This document shows positions 31,575 through 40,585 of a stretch of DNA of 64,000 nt, piece by piece. The notes beneath the pieces are model-generated. The model saw only the letters and a program-made list of their open reading frames with translations, was not told the origin of the DNA and searched no databases. The position numbers and the translations under genes were made by a program. Origin of the DNA: Saccharopolyspora erythraea NRRL 2338 (lineage in GTDB: Bacteria; Actinomycetota; Actinomycetes; Mycobacteriales; Pseudonocardiaceae); the NCBI RefSeq assembly GCF_000062885.1, contig NC_009142.1, positions 3,151,584-3,215,583 on the forward strand, given 5' to 3'. Within the stretch, counting starts at the first letter, position 1. Each line of letters opens with the position of its first letter.

Positions 31575-32996
31575 TCAGGAGTGCTGGAGCCGGATCTCGT
31601 CCTCGAACTCCTCGAGGGTCTTGCCGCGGGTTTCCGGCACCATGGTGGCGACGAAGACGATGCCGAGCACCCCGATGACGGCGAAGACGAAGAACGTCGG
31701 GGCGATGCCCACGGCGGCCATGGCCGGCGGGAAGCCGAAGGTGACGCCCGCGTTGGCCATCCACAGCACGAACACGCTCAGTCCCATGGCGAAGCTGCGG
31801 ATCTTGAGCGGGAACATCTCGGAGAGCATCAGCCACACCAGCGGCCCGAGGGTGCCCTGCATCGAGAACACGAAGGCCACCACGAAGACCAGGATGATGT
31901 AGGGCTTGGCCGGCATGCTGTCGGGCAGGAACATCGCCGAGGCCCCGACCAGGACGTGGAACACGGAGATCAGCGTGAACCCGCCGATCAGCATGGTGCG
32001 CCGGTTGATCTTGTTGATCAGCATGATGCCCACGGTGACGCCCAGGACGCTGAACAGGCCGTTGGCGGTGTTGGCGATGATCGCGCCGTTGCTGGAGAAA
32101 CCGGAGTCCTTCAGCAGCTGGGTCCCGTAGTACATGATCGAGTTGATTCCGGTCAGCTGCTGGAAGATGCCCAGCACCGCGCCGATGACGACCAGCCTGC
32201 GGATCCACGGCACCGCCAGGTCGGACCAGCCGCCGGTCTGCGCCTGCCGCTCCTCCCGCACCAGCGCGTGCACCTCGGCCATCTCGGCCTCCGCGCGCTC
32301 GGGGGAACGCACCTGCTTGAGCACCGCCAGCGCCTCGCCGTCGCGGTCCTGGGAGGACAGCCACCGCGGGCTCTCCGGCATTCGAAGCATCCCGATCAGC
32401 AGCGCGATCGCGGGCAGGACCGCGACCACGAGCATGTAGCGCCACACCGACTCGTGCTGGCCCCACACGTTCATGATGACCGCGTTGACGACGAAGGCCG
32501 CGAACTGCCCCGTCACGATCATGACCTCGTTGCGCGTGACCAGGCTGCCGCGCTTCTCGGTCGGTGCCACTTCGGCGAGGTAGACCGGAACGGTGGCCGA
32601 CGCACCGCCGACGGCGAGCCCCAGGACGAACCGGAACAGCGCCAGCACGGGCCAGACCGGCGCCAGCGCGCATCCGATCGTCCCGACGATGAAGATCACG
32701 GCGAGCATGAGGATGTTGTGCTTGCGGCCGTAGCGGTCGGCGAGCTTCCCGCCGACCGCGGCGCCCAGCGCGGCCCCGAAGATCAGGATGCTCACCACGA
32801 AGCCCTCGGTGACCGCCGTGAGCCCCAGGTCGGACTTCATCGGGTCCACCGCGCCGTTGATGACGCCGGTGTCGTAGCCGAACAGCAACCCGCCGAACGT
32901 GGCGACGAACGCAACCAAGCCCAGGCGCCTGGAATGCGGACCGGGGTGGTCGACTGGTAGCGGTGTGTGCGGGTGTGTGGTCGGGTTGCTGCTCAT
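31575..32996 (-). CDS. MFS sugar/inositol:proton symporter
   Basis: 473-residue sugar porter family member (XylE/IolT-like) with about 12 membrane helices. Signatures are FGYDTGVINGA in helix 1, GKLADRYGRKHN after helix 2, PVYLAEVAPTEKRG, the QQLTGINSIMYY helix 7 sugar-binding segment and VPETRGKTLEEFE near the C-terminus. The ATG at 32996 has GGAGG 9 bases upstream. It takes up the substrate of the surrounding dehydrogenase/isomerase operon; myo-inositol or another cyclitol or hexose is likely. Confidence 0.92.
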   Translation of the reverse strand: MSSNPTTHPHTPLPVDHPGPHSRRLGLVAFVATFGGLLFGYDTGVINGAVDPMKSDLGLTAVTEGFVVSILIFGAALGAAVGGKLADRYGRKHNILMLAVIFIVGTIGCALAPVWPVLALFRFVLGLAVGGASATVPVYLAEVAPTEKRGSLVTRNEVMIVTGQFAAFVVNAVIMNVWGQHESVWRYMLVVAVLPAIALLIGMLRMPESPRWLSSQDRDGEALAVLKQVRSPERAEAEMAEVHALVREERQAQTGGWSDLAVPWIRRLVVIGAVLGIFQQLTGINSIMYYGTQLLKDSGFSSNGAIIANTANGLFSVLGVTVGIMLINKINRRTMLIGGFTLISVFHVLVGASAMFLPDSMPAKPYIILVFVVAFVFSMQGTLGPLVWLMLSEMFPLKIRSFAMGLSVFVLWMANAGVTFGFPPAMAAVGIAPTFFVFAVIGVLGIVFVATMVPETRGKTLEEFEDEIRLQHS

Positions 32997-33080
32997 CAGC
33001 ACAAACCTCCGTCATTGGGGGTGTTGTGGGGTTGTTCGTCGAGGGCGGTGGCGGGCGCCGCCGCGGCGCCCGCCGTGGAC

Positions 33081-33938
33081 TCACCAGTACTTCCGCAGGT
33101 ATTCGTCGATCTTGTCGCGCATGTTCGCAGTGGACTCGCGGGCGCGGTCCTCCCAGGCGAAGACGCAGGAGACGAGGATCCCGTCGAAGCCGTTGTCCTT
33201 GAGGCTGACGAAGAACTCGTCCCAGTCGACCTCCCCCTGCCCGATGTCGAGGTGCTGGTGGACGCGGGCGGGCGAGCCTGGCGGGTTGACGATGTAGCGC
33301 AGCCCGGAGGACGCGGTGTGGTTGAAGGTGTCGGCCAGGTGGACGTGGGTGAGCAGGTCGCCGGCGTGCCGGATGATGCCCGGCGCGTCGTCGCCCATGT
33401 GGAAGGTGTGCGGTGTGCAGTACAGGAACTGCACGTTGGGGGAGTTGATGCCGCGCACCATGTCGACGGCGGCGTGGCCGTCCTCGATGAAGTCGTCCGG
33501 GTGGGGTTCGAGCTTGAGCGTGATGCCCTCGCGCTCGAAGATCGGCAGCAGCTCCTCCATCGACCTCCAGAACTGGCCCTCGCTGCGCCCGGGCGCCTCC
33601 GGACGGCCGTTGAACTCCGAGACCATGACGTCGACGCCGAGGTCGGCGGTGATCTGGACGGCCCGCTTCCAGTAGCGCACCGCGGCCTGCCGGTCGTCCT
33701 CGTCCGGTCCGGACCAGCGGTACAGCGGCAGCACCGAGGCGATGCCCACGCCTGCGGCGTCGAGCTCCGCGCGGAACCGGCGCACGGTGGCGTCGTCGAT
33801 GCGGGGGTGGTTGAAGAAGGGCAGGACGTCGTTGCGCGGGGACAGCTCGATCCACTCGAATCCGAGCTCGGCCACCAGCCGTGGCAGCTCGAGCAGCGGG
33901 GTGAACCGGAACATGTGCGGGTCGAGCGCGATCTTCAC
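33081..33938 (-). CDS. Sugar phosphate isomerase/epimerase-like TIM barrel
   Basis: 285-residue xylose-isomerase-like (AP endonuclease family 2) TIM barrel. The N-terminal KIALDPHMFRF, metal-site candidates in KLEPHPDDF, HVHLADTFNH and the final QGEVDWDEFFVSL are typical of IolE/IolI-like and 3-keto-sugar enzymes. It should isomerise or dehydrate a sugar or cyclitol. GTG start at 33938 with AGGAGA upstream, overlapping the VOC gene by GTGA. Confidence 0.86.
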   Translation of the reverse strand: MKIALDPHMFRFTPLLELPRLVAELGFEWIELSPRNDVLPFFNHPRIDDATVRRFRAELDAAGVGIASVLPLYRWSGPDEDDRQAAVRYWKRAVQITADLGVDVMVSEFNGRPEAPGRSEGQFWRSMEELLPIFEREGITLKLEPHPDDFIEDGHAAVDMVRGINSPNVQFLYCTPHTFHMGDDAPGIIRHAGDLLTHVHLADTFNHTASSGLRYIVNPPGSPARVHQHLDIGQGEVDWDEFFVSLKDNGFDGILVSCVFAWEDRARESTANMRDKIDEYLRKYW

Positions 33939-34336
33939 GGGATCTTCTCCTGTCCGGAGGCGGTGTTCGGCTGGGGGCCGCGTGCCGGCGCCGGCTCGTG
34001 CAGCTCGATGTGGTTGCCCGAAGGGTCCTGCAGGAACGCCTGGCGCGCACTCCCGACCGCGACCGCCTCGCTGACGTCGGTCCCGCGGTCGATCAGCCGC
34101 CGCCGCGCGGCGTCGAGGTCGTCGACCCGCACCGCGAAGTGCTGCCCGACGGCCGGTGGCGGCGTGCCCTCGATCAGGTGGACTTGGTGTGCGCCGAGGT
34201 CCAGCCACGCCCCGCGCACGCCGGAGTCCGGCCGGTCGGTTCGCGGCCGCATGCGAAGCGCGCCGGTGTAGAACTCGAGCGCGTCGTCGAGGTCCCGCAC
34301 CGTCAGCGAGACGTGGTGTATTTCCAGCAGGTTCAT
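33935..34336 (-). CDS. VOC family protein
   Basis: 133-residue glyoxalase/bleomycin-resistance fold protein: LLEIHHVSLTVRDLDDALEFY at the start, VRGAWLDLGAHQVHLIE and DPSGNHIELHEP with the metal-binding Glu. It resembles catechol-dioxygenase-like or epimerase-like VOC members. It is embedded in the sugar operon between two isomerase-like genes, so it may handle an enediol-type intermediate. A GTG at 34345 is an alternative start. Confidence 0.84.
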   Translation of the reverse strand: MNLLEIHHVSLTVRDLDDALEFYTGALRMRPRTDRPDSGVRGAWLDLGAHQVHLIEGTPPPAVGQHFAVRVDDLDAARRRLIDRGTDVSEAVAVGSARQAFLQDPSGNHIELHEPAPARGPQPNTASGQEKIP

Positions 34337-34381
34337 CGGTTGCACCGTCCACAGTGGTGTGTGCTGGCGCCGGCAGGCGAC

Positions 34382-35380
34382 TCAGAGGTCCGCGGCGGCC
34401 TCGCGCAGGTTCTTGGCCGCCAGGGCCAGCCCTTCGGTCTGGGAGTAGGCGGCGTCCTCGTGCTCGATGTTGACCGCCATGTCCGGGTCGATCTCGGCGA
34501 GCGCGCCGAGGAACTGGGTCCAGTAGGCGGTGTCGTGCCCGATGCCGACGGCGACGAACTTCCAGGCGGGGTCGGTGGGCCAGGAGTTGCACCAGAAGCC
34601 GATCCCGGTGGGCGTCTTGCCCGGCGTCTCGGCGGGCACCCGCTCGAAGGAGGTGTCGAGCACGCCCCGGACGTCCACGCCCTTGCACAGGGTCGCGTCC
34701 TTGGCCGCGGCGTGGAACACCAGCGGTCCGAGGCGCCGGATGCAGGCGACGACGTCCATGCCCTGCCACATCAGGTGCGAGGGGTCCATCTCGGCGCCGA
34801 GGTTGGTCGCGCCGGTCAGCTCCACCAGCTTCTCCAGCGTGACGGGGGAGAACACGAGGTTGTGCGGATGCATCTCGATCGCGACCCGCACGTCGTTGGC
34901 GCGGGCCAGGGCGTCGGTCTCGGTCCAGAACTCCGCCGCGACATCCCACTGGTAGTCCAGGACGTCCATGTAGACGCCGTCCCACGGGTTGACGACCCAG
35001 GACGGGTACTTCGCGTCGGGGTCGGAGCCGGGAGTGCCGGACATGGTCACGACGTTGCGGACCCCGAGCAGACCGGCGAGCTCGATGGTGCGGCGCACGT
35101 CGGAGGCGTGCTTGGGGCCCACGCCGGGCAGCGGGTTGAGCGGGTTGCCGTTGCAGTTCAGGCCGGTGAGCTCCATGCCCCGCGAGGCGAACGTCTCCAG
35201 GTAGTCGGCCCGCGCCTGCTCCGAGGAGAGCAGGAGGTCCACCGGGCAGTGCGGGGCGGGGATGAACCCGCCGGTGTTGACCTCGACCGAGGTCAGCCCG
35301 TTTGCCTTGAGGAAGTCGAGGGCGTCCTCCAGCGGCCGGTCGTGCAGGCAGGCGGTGTAGGCGCCGAGCTTGAGTGGCAT
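34382..35380 (-). CDS. Sugar phosphate isomerase/epimerase-like TIM barrel
   Basis: 332-residue xylose-isomerase-like TIM barrel, longer than its neighbour at 33081. Key stretches are KLGAYTACLHDRPLEDALDF, VAIEMHPHNLVFSP and NLGAEMDPSHLMWQGMD, which carry the expected Glu/Asp/His metal ligands, and NIEHEDAAYSQTEG. Proteins of this type sit in inositol and 3-ketoglycoside catabolic operons. It lies 39 bp downstream of the dehydrogenase gene. Confidence 0.87.
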   Translation of the reverse strand: MPLKLGAYTACLHDRPLEDALDFLKANGLTSVEVNTGGFIPAPHCPVDLLLSSEQARADYLETFASRGMELTGLNCNGNPLNPLPGVGPKHASDVRRTIELAGLLGVRNVVTMSGTPGSDPDAKYPSWVVNPWDGVYMDVLDYQWDVAAEFWTETDALARANDVRVAIEMHPHNLVFSPVTLEKLVELTGATNLGAEMDPSHLMWQGMDVVACIRRLGPLVFHAAAKDATLCKGVDVRGVLDTSFERVPAETPGKTPTGIGFWCNSWPTDPAWKFVAVGIGHDTAYWTQFLGALAEIDPDMAVNIEHEDAAYSQTEGLALAAKNLREAAADL

Positions 35381-35419
35381 CGTCGGCGGAATCCTTTGCT
35401 GTCGCGGGAAAAAGGGGCT

Positions 35420-36601
35420 TCAGGCCACGTCGACGGACGCGCCGCCCGCCTGGGCGGAGGCGACGACGGCCTGGATCACGTTCATGGTGTGCAGGGCGTC
35501 GGCGAAGGACGCGCACTCCGGCTGCGGGTCGGGGGTGCCCGCGATCTGGTCGAGGAACGCGCGGCACTGGTAGACGAACATCTCGGCGTTGCCGCCGCCG
35601 TTGCCCGGCGCCTGCATCGGGTAGCCGCCCGCGAAGTACGGCAGATGTGGCCCGGCTATGACCTGGCGGGCGCCGCGGGTGCGGGCCTCGGGCTGGGTGT
35701 CGTCGAACAGGTACTCGGCGGGCCGGTGCCAGTCGAAGGACGCGCGGCCGGAGAGCCCGTAGGCGTCGAAGGCCAGCCCGTTGGGCATGCCGAAAGCCGT
35801 GCGGGACACCGAGAACGAGCCGGTGAGCCCGGACTCGAACCGCGCGGTGAACACGGCGGTGTCCTCGTTCTCGACCTCGCCCACCTCGTCGCTGACCGGG
35901 GCGGTGCCGTGTCCGACGACCGCGCCCAGCGGCAGCGGGCGCTTGGGGATCTGGGTCGACAGCGCCGCGCCCGCGACCGACCTGATCGGCCCGCAGACGT
36001 ACTCGCCCGCGTCGATGATGTGGGCGCCGACGTCCCCGAGGGCTCCGCTGCCGGGGCCGCCCTTGAAACGCCAGCTCAGCGGGCCCTGCGGGTCGCAGGC
36101 GTAGTCGGCCCAGTAGCGACCGTTGAACAGCGCCATGTCGCCCAGCTCGCCGTTGCGGACGTGGTCGCGGATCGCGGCGATGGCCGGGGACCGCCGGAAG
36201 GTGTAGCCGACCGCGGTCACCACCTCGGCCGTCCGCTCGGCGGCCACCATGGCCTCGGCGTCGGCCGTCGAGCCCGCCAGCGGCTTCTCGCACAGCACGT
36301 GCTTGCCCGCGCGGATCAGCGCCTCGGCGATCGGCCGGTGCAGCGCGTTGCCGACGACGATGCTCACCGCGTCGATGGACGGGTCGTCGGCGATCTCCTC
36401 CCAGCTGGAGACCGCCTTCTCGTAGCCGTAGCGGCGCGCGGCGTCCTCGGCCAGCTCGGTGTTGGCGTCGGCGATCGCGGCCAGCCGGATCGGCGGCAGT
36501 CCCGCACCGAAGACGGTGTTGACCTGCCGGTAGCCCGCCGCGTGGCTGCGCCCGGCCATACCCGCGCCGATGACCGCGACGGACAGTGGCTGCTTCGACA
36601 T
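35420..36601 (-). CDS. Gfo/Idh/MocA-family dehydrogenase
   Basis: 393-residue NAD(P)-dependent oxidoreductase. It has the Rossmann motif VAVIGAGMAGRSHAAGY at residues 8-24, the family-defining EKPLAGS around residue 100, and GDVGAHIIDAGEYV in the C-terminal substrate domain. It oxidises a sugar, cyclitol or glycoside at a ring carbon (inositol dehydrogenase is the prototype). It is the first gene of the minus-strand operon; a LacI-type palindrome lies about 133 bp upstream. Confidence 0.91.
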   Translation of the reverse strand: MSKQPLSVAVIGAGMAGRSHAAGYRQVNTVFGAGLPPIRLAAIADANTELAEDAARRYGYEKAVSSWEEIADDPSIDAVSIVVGNALHRPIAEALIRAGKHVLCEKPLAGSTADAEAMVAAERTAEVVTAVGYTFRRSPAIAAIRDHVRNGELGDMALFNGRYWADYACDPQGPLSWRFKGGPGSGALGDVGAHIIDAGEYVCGPIRSVAGAALSTQIPKRPLPLGAVVGHGTAPVSDEVGEVENEDTAVFTARFESGLTGSFSVSRTAFGMPNGLAFDAYGLSGRASFDWHRPAEYLFDDTQPEARTRGARQVIAGPHLPYFAGGYPMQAPGNGGGNAEMFVYQCRAFLDQIAGTPDPQPECASFADALHTMNVIQAVVASAQAGGASVDVA

Positions 36602-37002
36602 TGCTGCGATGTCCTTCTGCTCGGTGGCCCGGCGCGTCGTGATCACCGGGAAGACCTTGTGGGGAGTGTGCGGACGCCCGCGCCGGGCCTGCTCGTGGCA
36701 TGAGCGGCGGGCGGCGGTGCGTTCCGATCAGTTACCGGAACGTTCCGGTGACCTGTGATGGGAGACACTAGGCAGCTATGGTCCGTATGTCAAGACATAG
36801 CTGCGACGGCAGCGCCGCCGCAGCCTCCACGGCTCCAAAAGGGCAGGTCAACGTGGCGGGGAAGGCTGCAGAGACCACGATCGTCCGTGGCGGGGGCGGA
36901 CATACGTCAGTCGGAGATCCCGGAGAGAGAAGGCGGCTGAGGTTCCGCCAGGCGACCTACTGCGCAAGCCACATCTGAAACACGTCCTGGGCGGGTCGTG
37001 CA
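36602..37002. promoter_or_regulatory. Promoter region of the sugar operon with LacI-type palindrome
   Basis: No gene is visible in this 401-base gap. ACCGGAACGTTCCGGT (36734-36749) is a perfect 16-bp palindrome with a central CG, the usual form of LacI/GalR operators. A second perfect inverted repeat, GCAGCTATG / CATAGCTGC (36772-36780, 36796-36804), lies 22 bp further from the operon. No LacI gene is in the window. Confidence 0.6.
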
Positions 37003-38127
37003 CTACGCGGACGGGCTGATCGAACGTCCCGGCAATGCCGCGTTCTCGTCGGGGACCGTCTCCACGAGCACGTGCTCCACCACTTCGCCGATGTCGCGGT
37101 GCCGCCGGAACACCTCGCGCTGGCGGCGTGCCGCGCTGCCGTTCTCGCGCAGCTTCGCCAGCAACGCGCGCACCGCGTCGAGATCCCCGTACCGCTCCAG
37201 CACCGGGCGCACGTGCTCGACGAGGTCGTCGACCAGGTGCCACGACGGGACGAGCCTGCCGGTGCCGACGTCCAGCGAGAAGCCCTCCAGGCCGTGGTGC
37301 GCCGAGCACCAGCAGGCAGCCCGCAGGACGGCGTCGTCCACCGGTCGCACGGGCCCCGGGCGGTCCGACAGAGCCACGCCGACCAGGCCGCGCACGAGCC
37401 CCGCCAGCAGCACCGCCTCGTCCACGGTCGCCGCGGCGTCGGCCACCCGGACTTCCAGCGTCGGCACGCGATGGGAGGGCCTCGCGTACCAGTAGAGCAT
37501 TCCCGAGTCCAGCACCGCGCCGGACGCGAGCAGGCAGTCCACGACGTAGTGGTAGTGCCGGGCGGAGGTGAGCACCGGCGGCGGTCCCGCGGCCGGCCAC
37601 CGCGACCACAGCGTCGTCCGCCAGCTCGCGTAACCGGTGTCGCCGCCCCGGAAGAACGGCGAGTTCGTGGTGAGCAGCAGCAGCGCGGGCAGCCACGGGC
37701 GCAGGTGGTTGCCGGCGACCAGCGCGGTCTCGAGGTCGAGAGCGCCGACGTGCACGTGGCAGCCGCACACGCCCTGGTCCTCGATGATCGAGCCGTAGGT
37801 CTCGTACATCCGCCGGTACCGGGGGCTGTCGGTCACCGGCGGCGGCCCGGCCGAACCGATCGGCGGGACGCCGACGGAGGCCAGCCGGTAGCCCTGCTCG
37901 GCCGCGTCCGCGGCCAGCGCCCGGCGCAGCCCGCTCAGGTCGTGGTGCAGTTCCTCCAGGGTCCGGCACACCGCGGTGGCGGACTCGATCTGCGCGGGTG
38001 CCAGCTCGCGGTGCACCTCGCCCCGGTCGGTTTCGGCCCGGAACCTGTCCGCGGCGGCCGCCGGCTCGAGCGTGCCGGGATCGAGGAGCAGGAACTCCTC
38101 CTCGACGCCGAGGGTCAGATCCAGCAC
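37003..38127 (-). CDS. Carboxylate-amine ligase, YbdK/GCS2 family
   Basis: 374-residue member of the glutamate-cysteine ligase 2 family (PF04107). The start GVEEEFLLLDPGTLEP and HRELAPAQIES, GCHVHVGALD, WYARPSHRVPTLEVRVADAA segments are diagnostic. It makes a gamma-glutamyl-type or other amide bond with ATP; many actinobacterial copies have unknown or weak glutamate-cysteine ligase activity. GTG 38127 with GGGGAG 6 bases before it was chosen over longer upstream extensions. It is a lone gene. Confidence 0.88.
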   Translation of the reverse strand: MLDLTLGVEEEFLLLDPGTLEPAAAADRFRAETDRGEVHRELAPAQIESATAVCRTLEELHHDLSGLRRALAADAAEQGYRLASVGVPPIGSAGPPPVTDSPRYRRMYETYGSIIEDQGVCGCHVHVGALDLETALVAGNHLRPWLPALLLLTTNSPFFRGGDTGYASWRTTLWSRWPAAGPPPVLTSARHYHYVVDCLLASGAVLDSGMLYWYARPSHRVPTLEVRVADAAATVDEAVLLAGLVRGLVGVALSDRPGPVRPVDDAVLRAACWCSAHHGLEGFSLDVGTGRLVPSWHLVDDLVEHVRPVLERYGDLDAVRALLAKLRENGSAARRQREVFRRHRDIGEVVEHVLVETVPDENAALPGRSISPSA

Positions 38128-38424
38128 AGCGCGCTCCCCGTGGGACTCGCGATCGACGTAGCCCCCAGCGGTTCCGCGGGGAGTGCTCGACGGATACCCG
38201 CGCGCATCACGAGCCAAACGAGCCGGAGCGCCGGCGGGGTGTGCGGTTTTCCGGTTCCGCGCGCCGAACGGTGATCTCTCGTGACCGCGCGACGAGCCGT
38301 GAAGCCCCGGTGTCCTTCCAGGACACCTCAAGCGCGGGTTGAGGGTGACGGGCCGCCCGGTGCTGGTCCGCGGTCCGTGTCGGCGAGAAGTTTCCGGGGC
38401 GATTTCAACGAAACACTGGAATCC

Positions 38425-38803
38425 ATGGATGTTGGGGAGAACCGGCCGCGGGCTGCTGCGCTGTCGGAGGACCGGAATTCCGGGCGGCGCTGGTGGACGC
38501 TGGCGGTCGTGAGCACGGCACAGCTCCTGGTCGTGCTCGACGGGACGATCGTGAACATCGCGCTGCCGTCGGCGCAGCAGGCGCTGGGCATGTCCGACGG
38601 GCACCGGCAATGGGCGATCACCGCGTACGCACTGGGATTCGGCGGGCTGCTGCTGATCGGCGGCAGGGTCAGCGGCGCGCTCGGTCATCGGCGCGCGTTC
38701 CTGATCGGACTGATCGGGTTCGCCGCCGCGTCGGCGCTCGGCGGCGCGGCGGCGCACGAGTCGGCGCTGTTCGGGGCGCGGGCCCTGCAAGGGGTGTTCG
38801 CCG
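38425..38803 (+). pseudogene. Truncated DHA2-family MFS transporter (5' fragment)
   Basis: From the ATG at 38425 about 126 codons encode the first four helices of an EmrB/QacA-type transporter: LLVVLDGTIVNIALPSAQQ (helix 1 with motif D1), QWAITAYALGFGGLLLIGGR, motif A-like RVSGALGHRR, and ARALQG (motif B start). The similarity stops abruptly near 38800 and is followed in another frame by the tail of an unrelated oxygenase. The remaining eight or more helices are missing, so it cannot be functional. The 297 bases upstream hold nothing recognisable. Confidence 0.75.
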
Positions 38804-39053
38804 AACATCGGCGACTTGCCGGCCCTGTGGACCGGCGGGCGGTGGGTGTCGACCGTGCACCGGGTGGTCAACCCGGGAATGCGGAGACACCTCCTCGCGC
38901 CTCTCGATCCCCTTCTTCTTCCAGCCCAACCACGACGCCGTGGTGGAGCCGCTGTCACCGCAGGAGGCCACCGGCGGGCGGCCGGACGCCGTCGTGGCAG
39001 GCCGGTGGACGGCGGACAAGACGCGCAAGCTGTTCGCCGCGGCGTCGTCGTAG
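38804..39053 (+). pseudogene. 2-oxoglutarate/Fe(II) oxygenase 3' fragment with frameshift
   Basis: Only the C-terminal third of an isopenicillin N synthase-like dioxygenase remains. One frame reads NIGDLPALWTGGRWVSTVH then RVVNPG, including the third iron ligand His. After a shift near 38905 another frame continues RLSIPFFFQPNHDAVVEPL, with the RxS 2-oxoglutarate-binding pair, to TADKTRKLFAAASS and the stop at 39051-39053. Joined directly to a truncated transporter gene, it marks a deletion scar. Confidence 0.75.
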
Positions 39054-39282
39054 CGCGGCCGGTGCGACGGCCGCCCGGCCCGCGGCGGCGGGCGGCCATC
39101 GCGCTCCCCGGCAGGTATGGCCTGGCCGGGCGGTACCCGTCTCGCGCGCGACTGGAGTTTCGCCGATGGGACGGGCGCCGGGCTGGGGCGCCGCGTGCGC
39201 ATGATCACCAGCCACCGGGTGGCGCTCACTCGATAAGTTGATCACCGGCTACGAGTCCGGACCGGTGCAGTGGGAGTTTCGA

Positions 39283-40119
39283 GTGATCAGCCGTGAGCGT
39301 GTGCGAACGATCGTCGACGCGTCCGCGTTCCAGCAGGTGGTCATCGGGGTCATCCTGGTCAACGCGGTCGCGCTCGGGGCCGAGACGTCTCCGGCGCTGG
39401 TCGAGCGCTACGGGGACGCGCTGCACGTCGTGGACCGCGCCGCTCTGGGCGTCTTCGTCGCCGAACTGGCCGCCCGGCTCTACGCGCGCGGCGCGCGGTT
39501 CTTCCGCGACCCCTGGAACTGCTTCGACGCCACGATCGTGGGCATCGCGCTGCTGCCGACCACCGGAGCGTTCGGCGTGCTGCGCGCGCTGCGGATCGTG
39601 CGCGCCCTGCGGCTGATCTCGGCCATCCCGAGCATGCGGCGCGTGGTCTCCGCGCTGCTGAGGGCCCTGCCGGGGATGGCCTCCATCGCCGCCCTGCTCG
39701 CGCTGATCCTCTACGTCGCGGCGGTGATCGCCACCAAGCTGTTCAGCGCCGTCGCCCCCGAGTACTTCGGCGACCTCGGCGGCTCGCTGTTCACCCTGTT
39801 CCAGGTCATGACCGGCGAGGCGTGGTCGGAGGTGGCCCGCGCGGTGATGGCCGAGCAGCCGCTGGCGTGGATCTTCTTCGTCGGCTACATCGCCGTCACG
39901 ACGTTCACCGTGCTGAACCTGTTCATCGCCGTGGCCGTGTCCGCGATGGAGGCGCAGGTCGGCGAGGAGCACCGCAAGCACCACGGCGAGGACCGGTCGG
40001 CGCACGCGACGCTGCTGGCCGAGATCCGCGAACTGCGGGCGGAGGTCGCCGCGCTGCGCGAGTCCGGAGCGCGGCCCGGCGAGGGAGCCGTGAGACCGAC
40101 ATCACCCGGCCGAGGGTGA
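39283..40119 (+). CDS. NaChBac-like voltage-gated ion channel with TGEAW filter
   Basis: 278-residue six-helix channel subunit expected to form tetramers. S4 carries four Arg at every third position (101, 104, 107, 110 in RALRIVRALR). The pore helix and filter read FTLFQVMTGEAW (170-181), compared with FTLFQVMTLESW in NaChBac and NavAb; the filter Glu is kept but Leu and Ser are replaced by Gly and Ala. S6 is NLFIAVAVSAM, followed by a Glu/Ala/Leu-rich coiled coil (about 240-262). GTG 39283 with GGGAG upstream was chosen. Probable Na+ channel; selectivity may differ. Confidence 0.9.
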   Translation: MISRERVRTIVDASAFQQVVIGVILVNAVALGAETSPALVERYGDALHVVDRAALGVFVAELAARLYARGARFFRDPWNCFDATIVGIALLPTTGAFGVLRALRIVRALRLISAIPSMRRVVSALLRALPGMASIAALLALILYVAAVIATKLFSAVAPEYFGDLGGSLFTLFQVMTGEAWSEVARAVMAEQPLAWIFFVGYIAVTTFTVLNLFIAVAVSAMEAQVGEEHRKHHGEDRSAHATLLAEIRELRAEVAALRESGARPGEGAVRPTSPGRG

Positions 40120-40221
40120 GATCGACCCGCCGTTCACCCGTCTGGAATGCTCCGGCCGGGGGCCCGGGGCCGGTCGCGGTCGGCCCGCGGACGCGTGGTC
40201 GAGCGAAACGAGGAGGAACCG

Positions 40222-40485
40222 ATGGGAATCGTCAGCTGGATCGTGCTGGGACTGATCGCGGGAGCCATCGCGAAGCTGCTCATGCCGGGCAAGGACCCGG
40301 GCGGCTGCATCATCACCATCCTGCTCGGCATCGCGGGCGCGTTCGTGGGCGGCTGGGTCGGCAAGACCCTCTTCCACGTCCAGCTCGGCAAGTTCTTCGA
40401 CGCCCGCACCTGGGGTCTGGCGATCCTCGGCTCGCTGATCCTGCTCATCGGCTACCGGCTGCTCTTCGGCGCCCGGCGCGACTGA
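40222..40485 (+). CDS. GlsB/YeaQ/YmgE family membrane protein
   Basis: 87-residue, three-helix inner-membrane protein of the transglycosylase-associated family: IVSWIVLGLIAGAIAKLLMP, then GCIITILLGIAGAFVGGWVG and a last helix ILGSLILLIGYRLLF. Stress-associated in other bacteria, without a known reaction. AGGAGG stands just upstream of the ATG. Confidence 0.9.
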   Translation: MGIVSWIVLGLIAGAIAKLLMPGKDPGGCIITILLGIAGAFVGGWVGKTLFHVQLGKFFDARTWGLAILGSLILLIGYRLLFGARRD

Positions 40486-40585
40486 AAGCCGGGGAACCTC
40501 TGCGTCAGCGCGTGTCCCAGGTCCGCGGAGCGGTCCTCGTGGCCGCTCAGGGCCAGGTCAGGCGGCTGACACCGCTGTCCCAGGT

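Noticed and set aside
31183-34050. A 955-codon minus-strand frame spanning transporter and isomerase genes
   Set aside because: Only its last 120 codons (universal stress protein) make sense; the rest is out of frame with three real genes.
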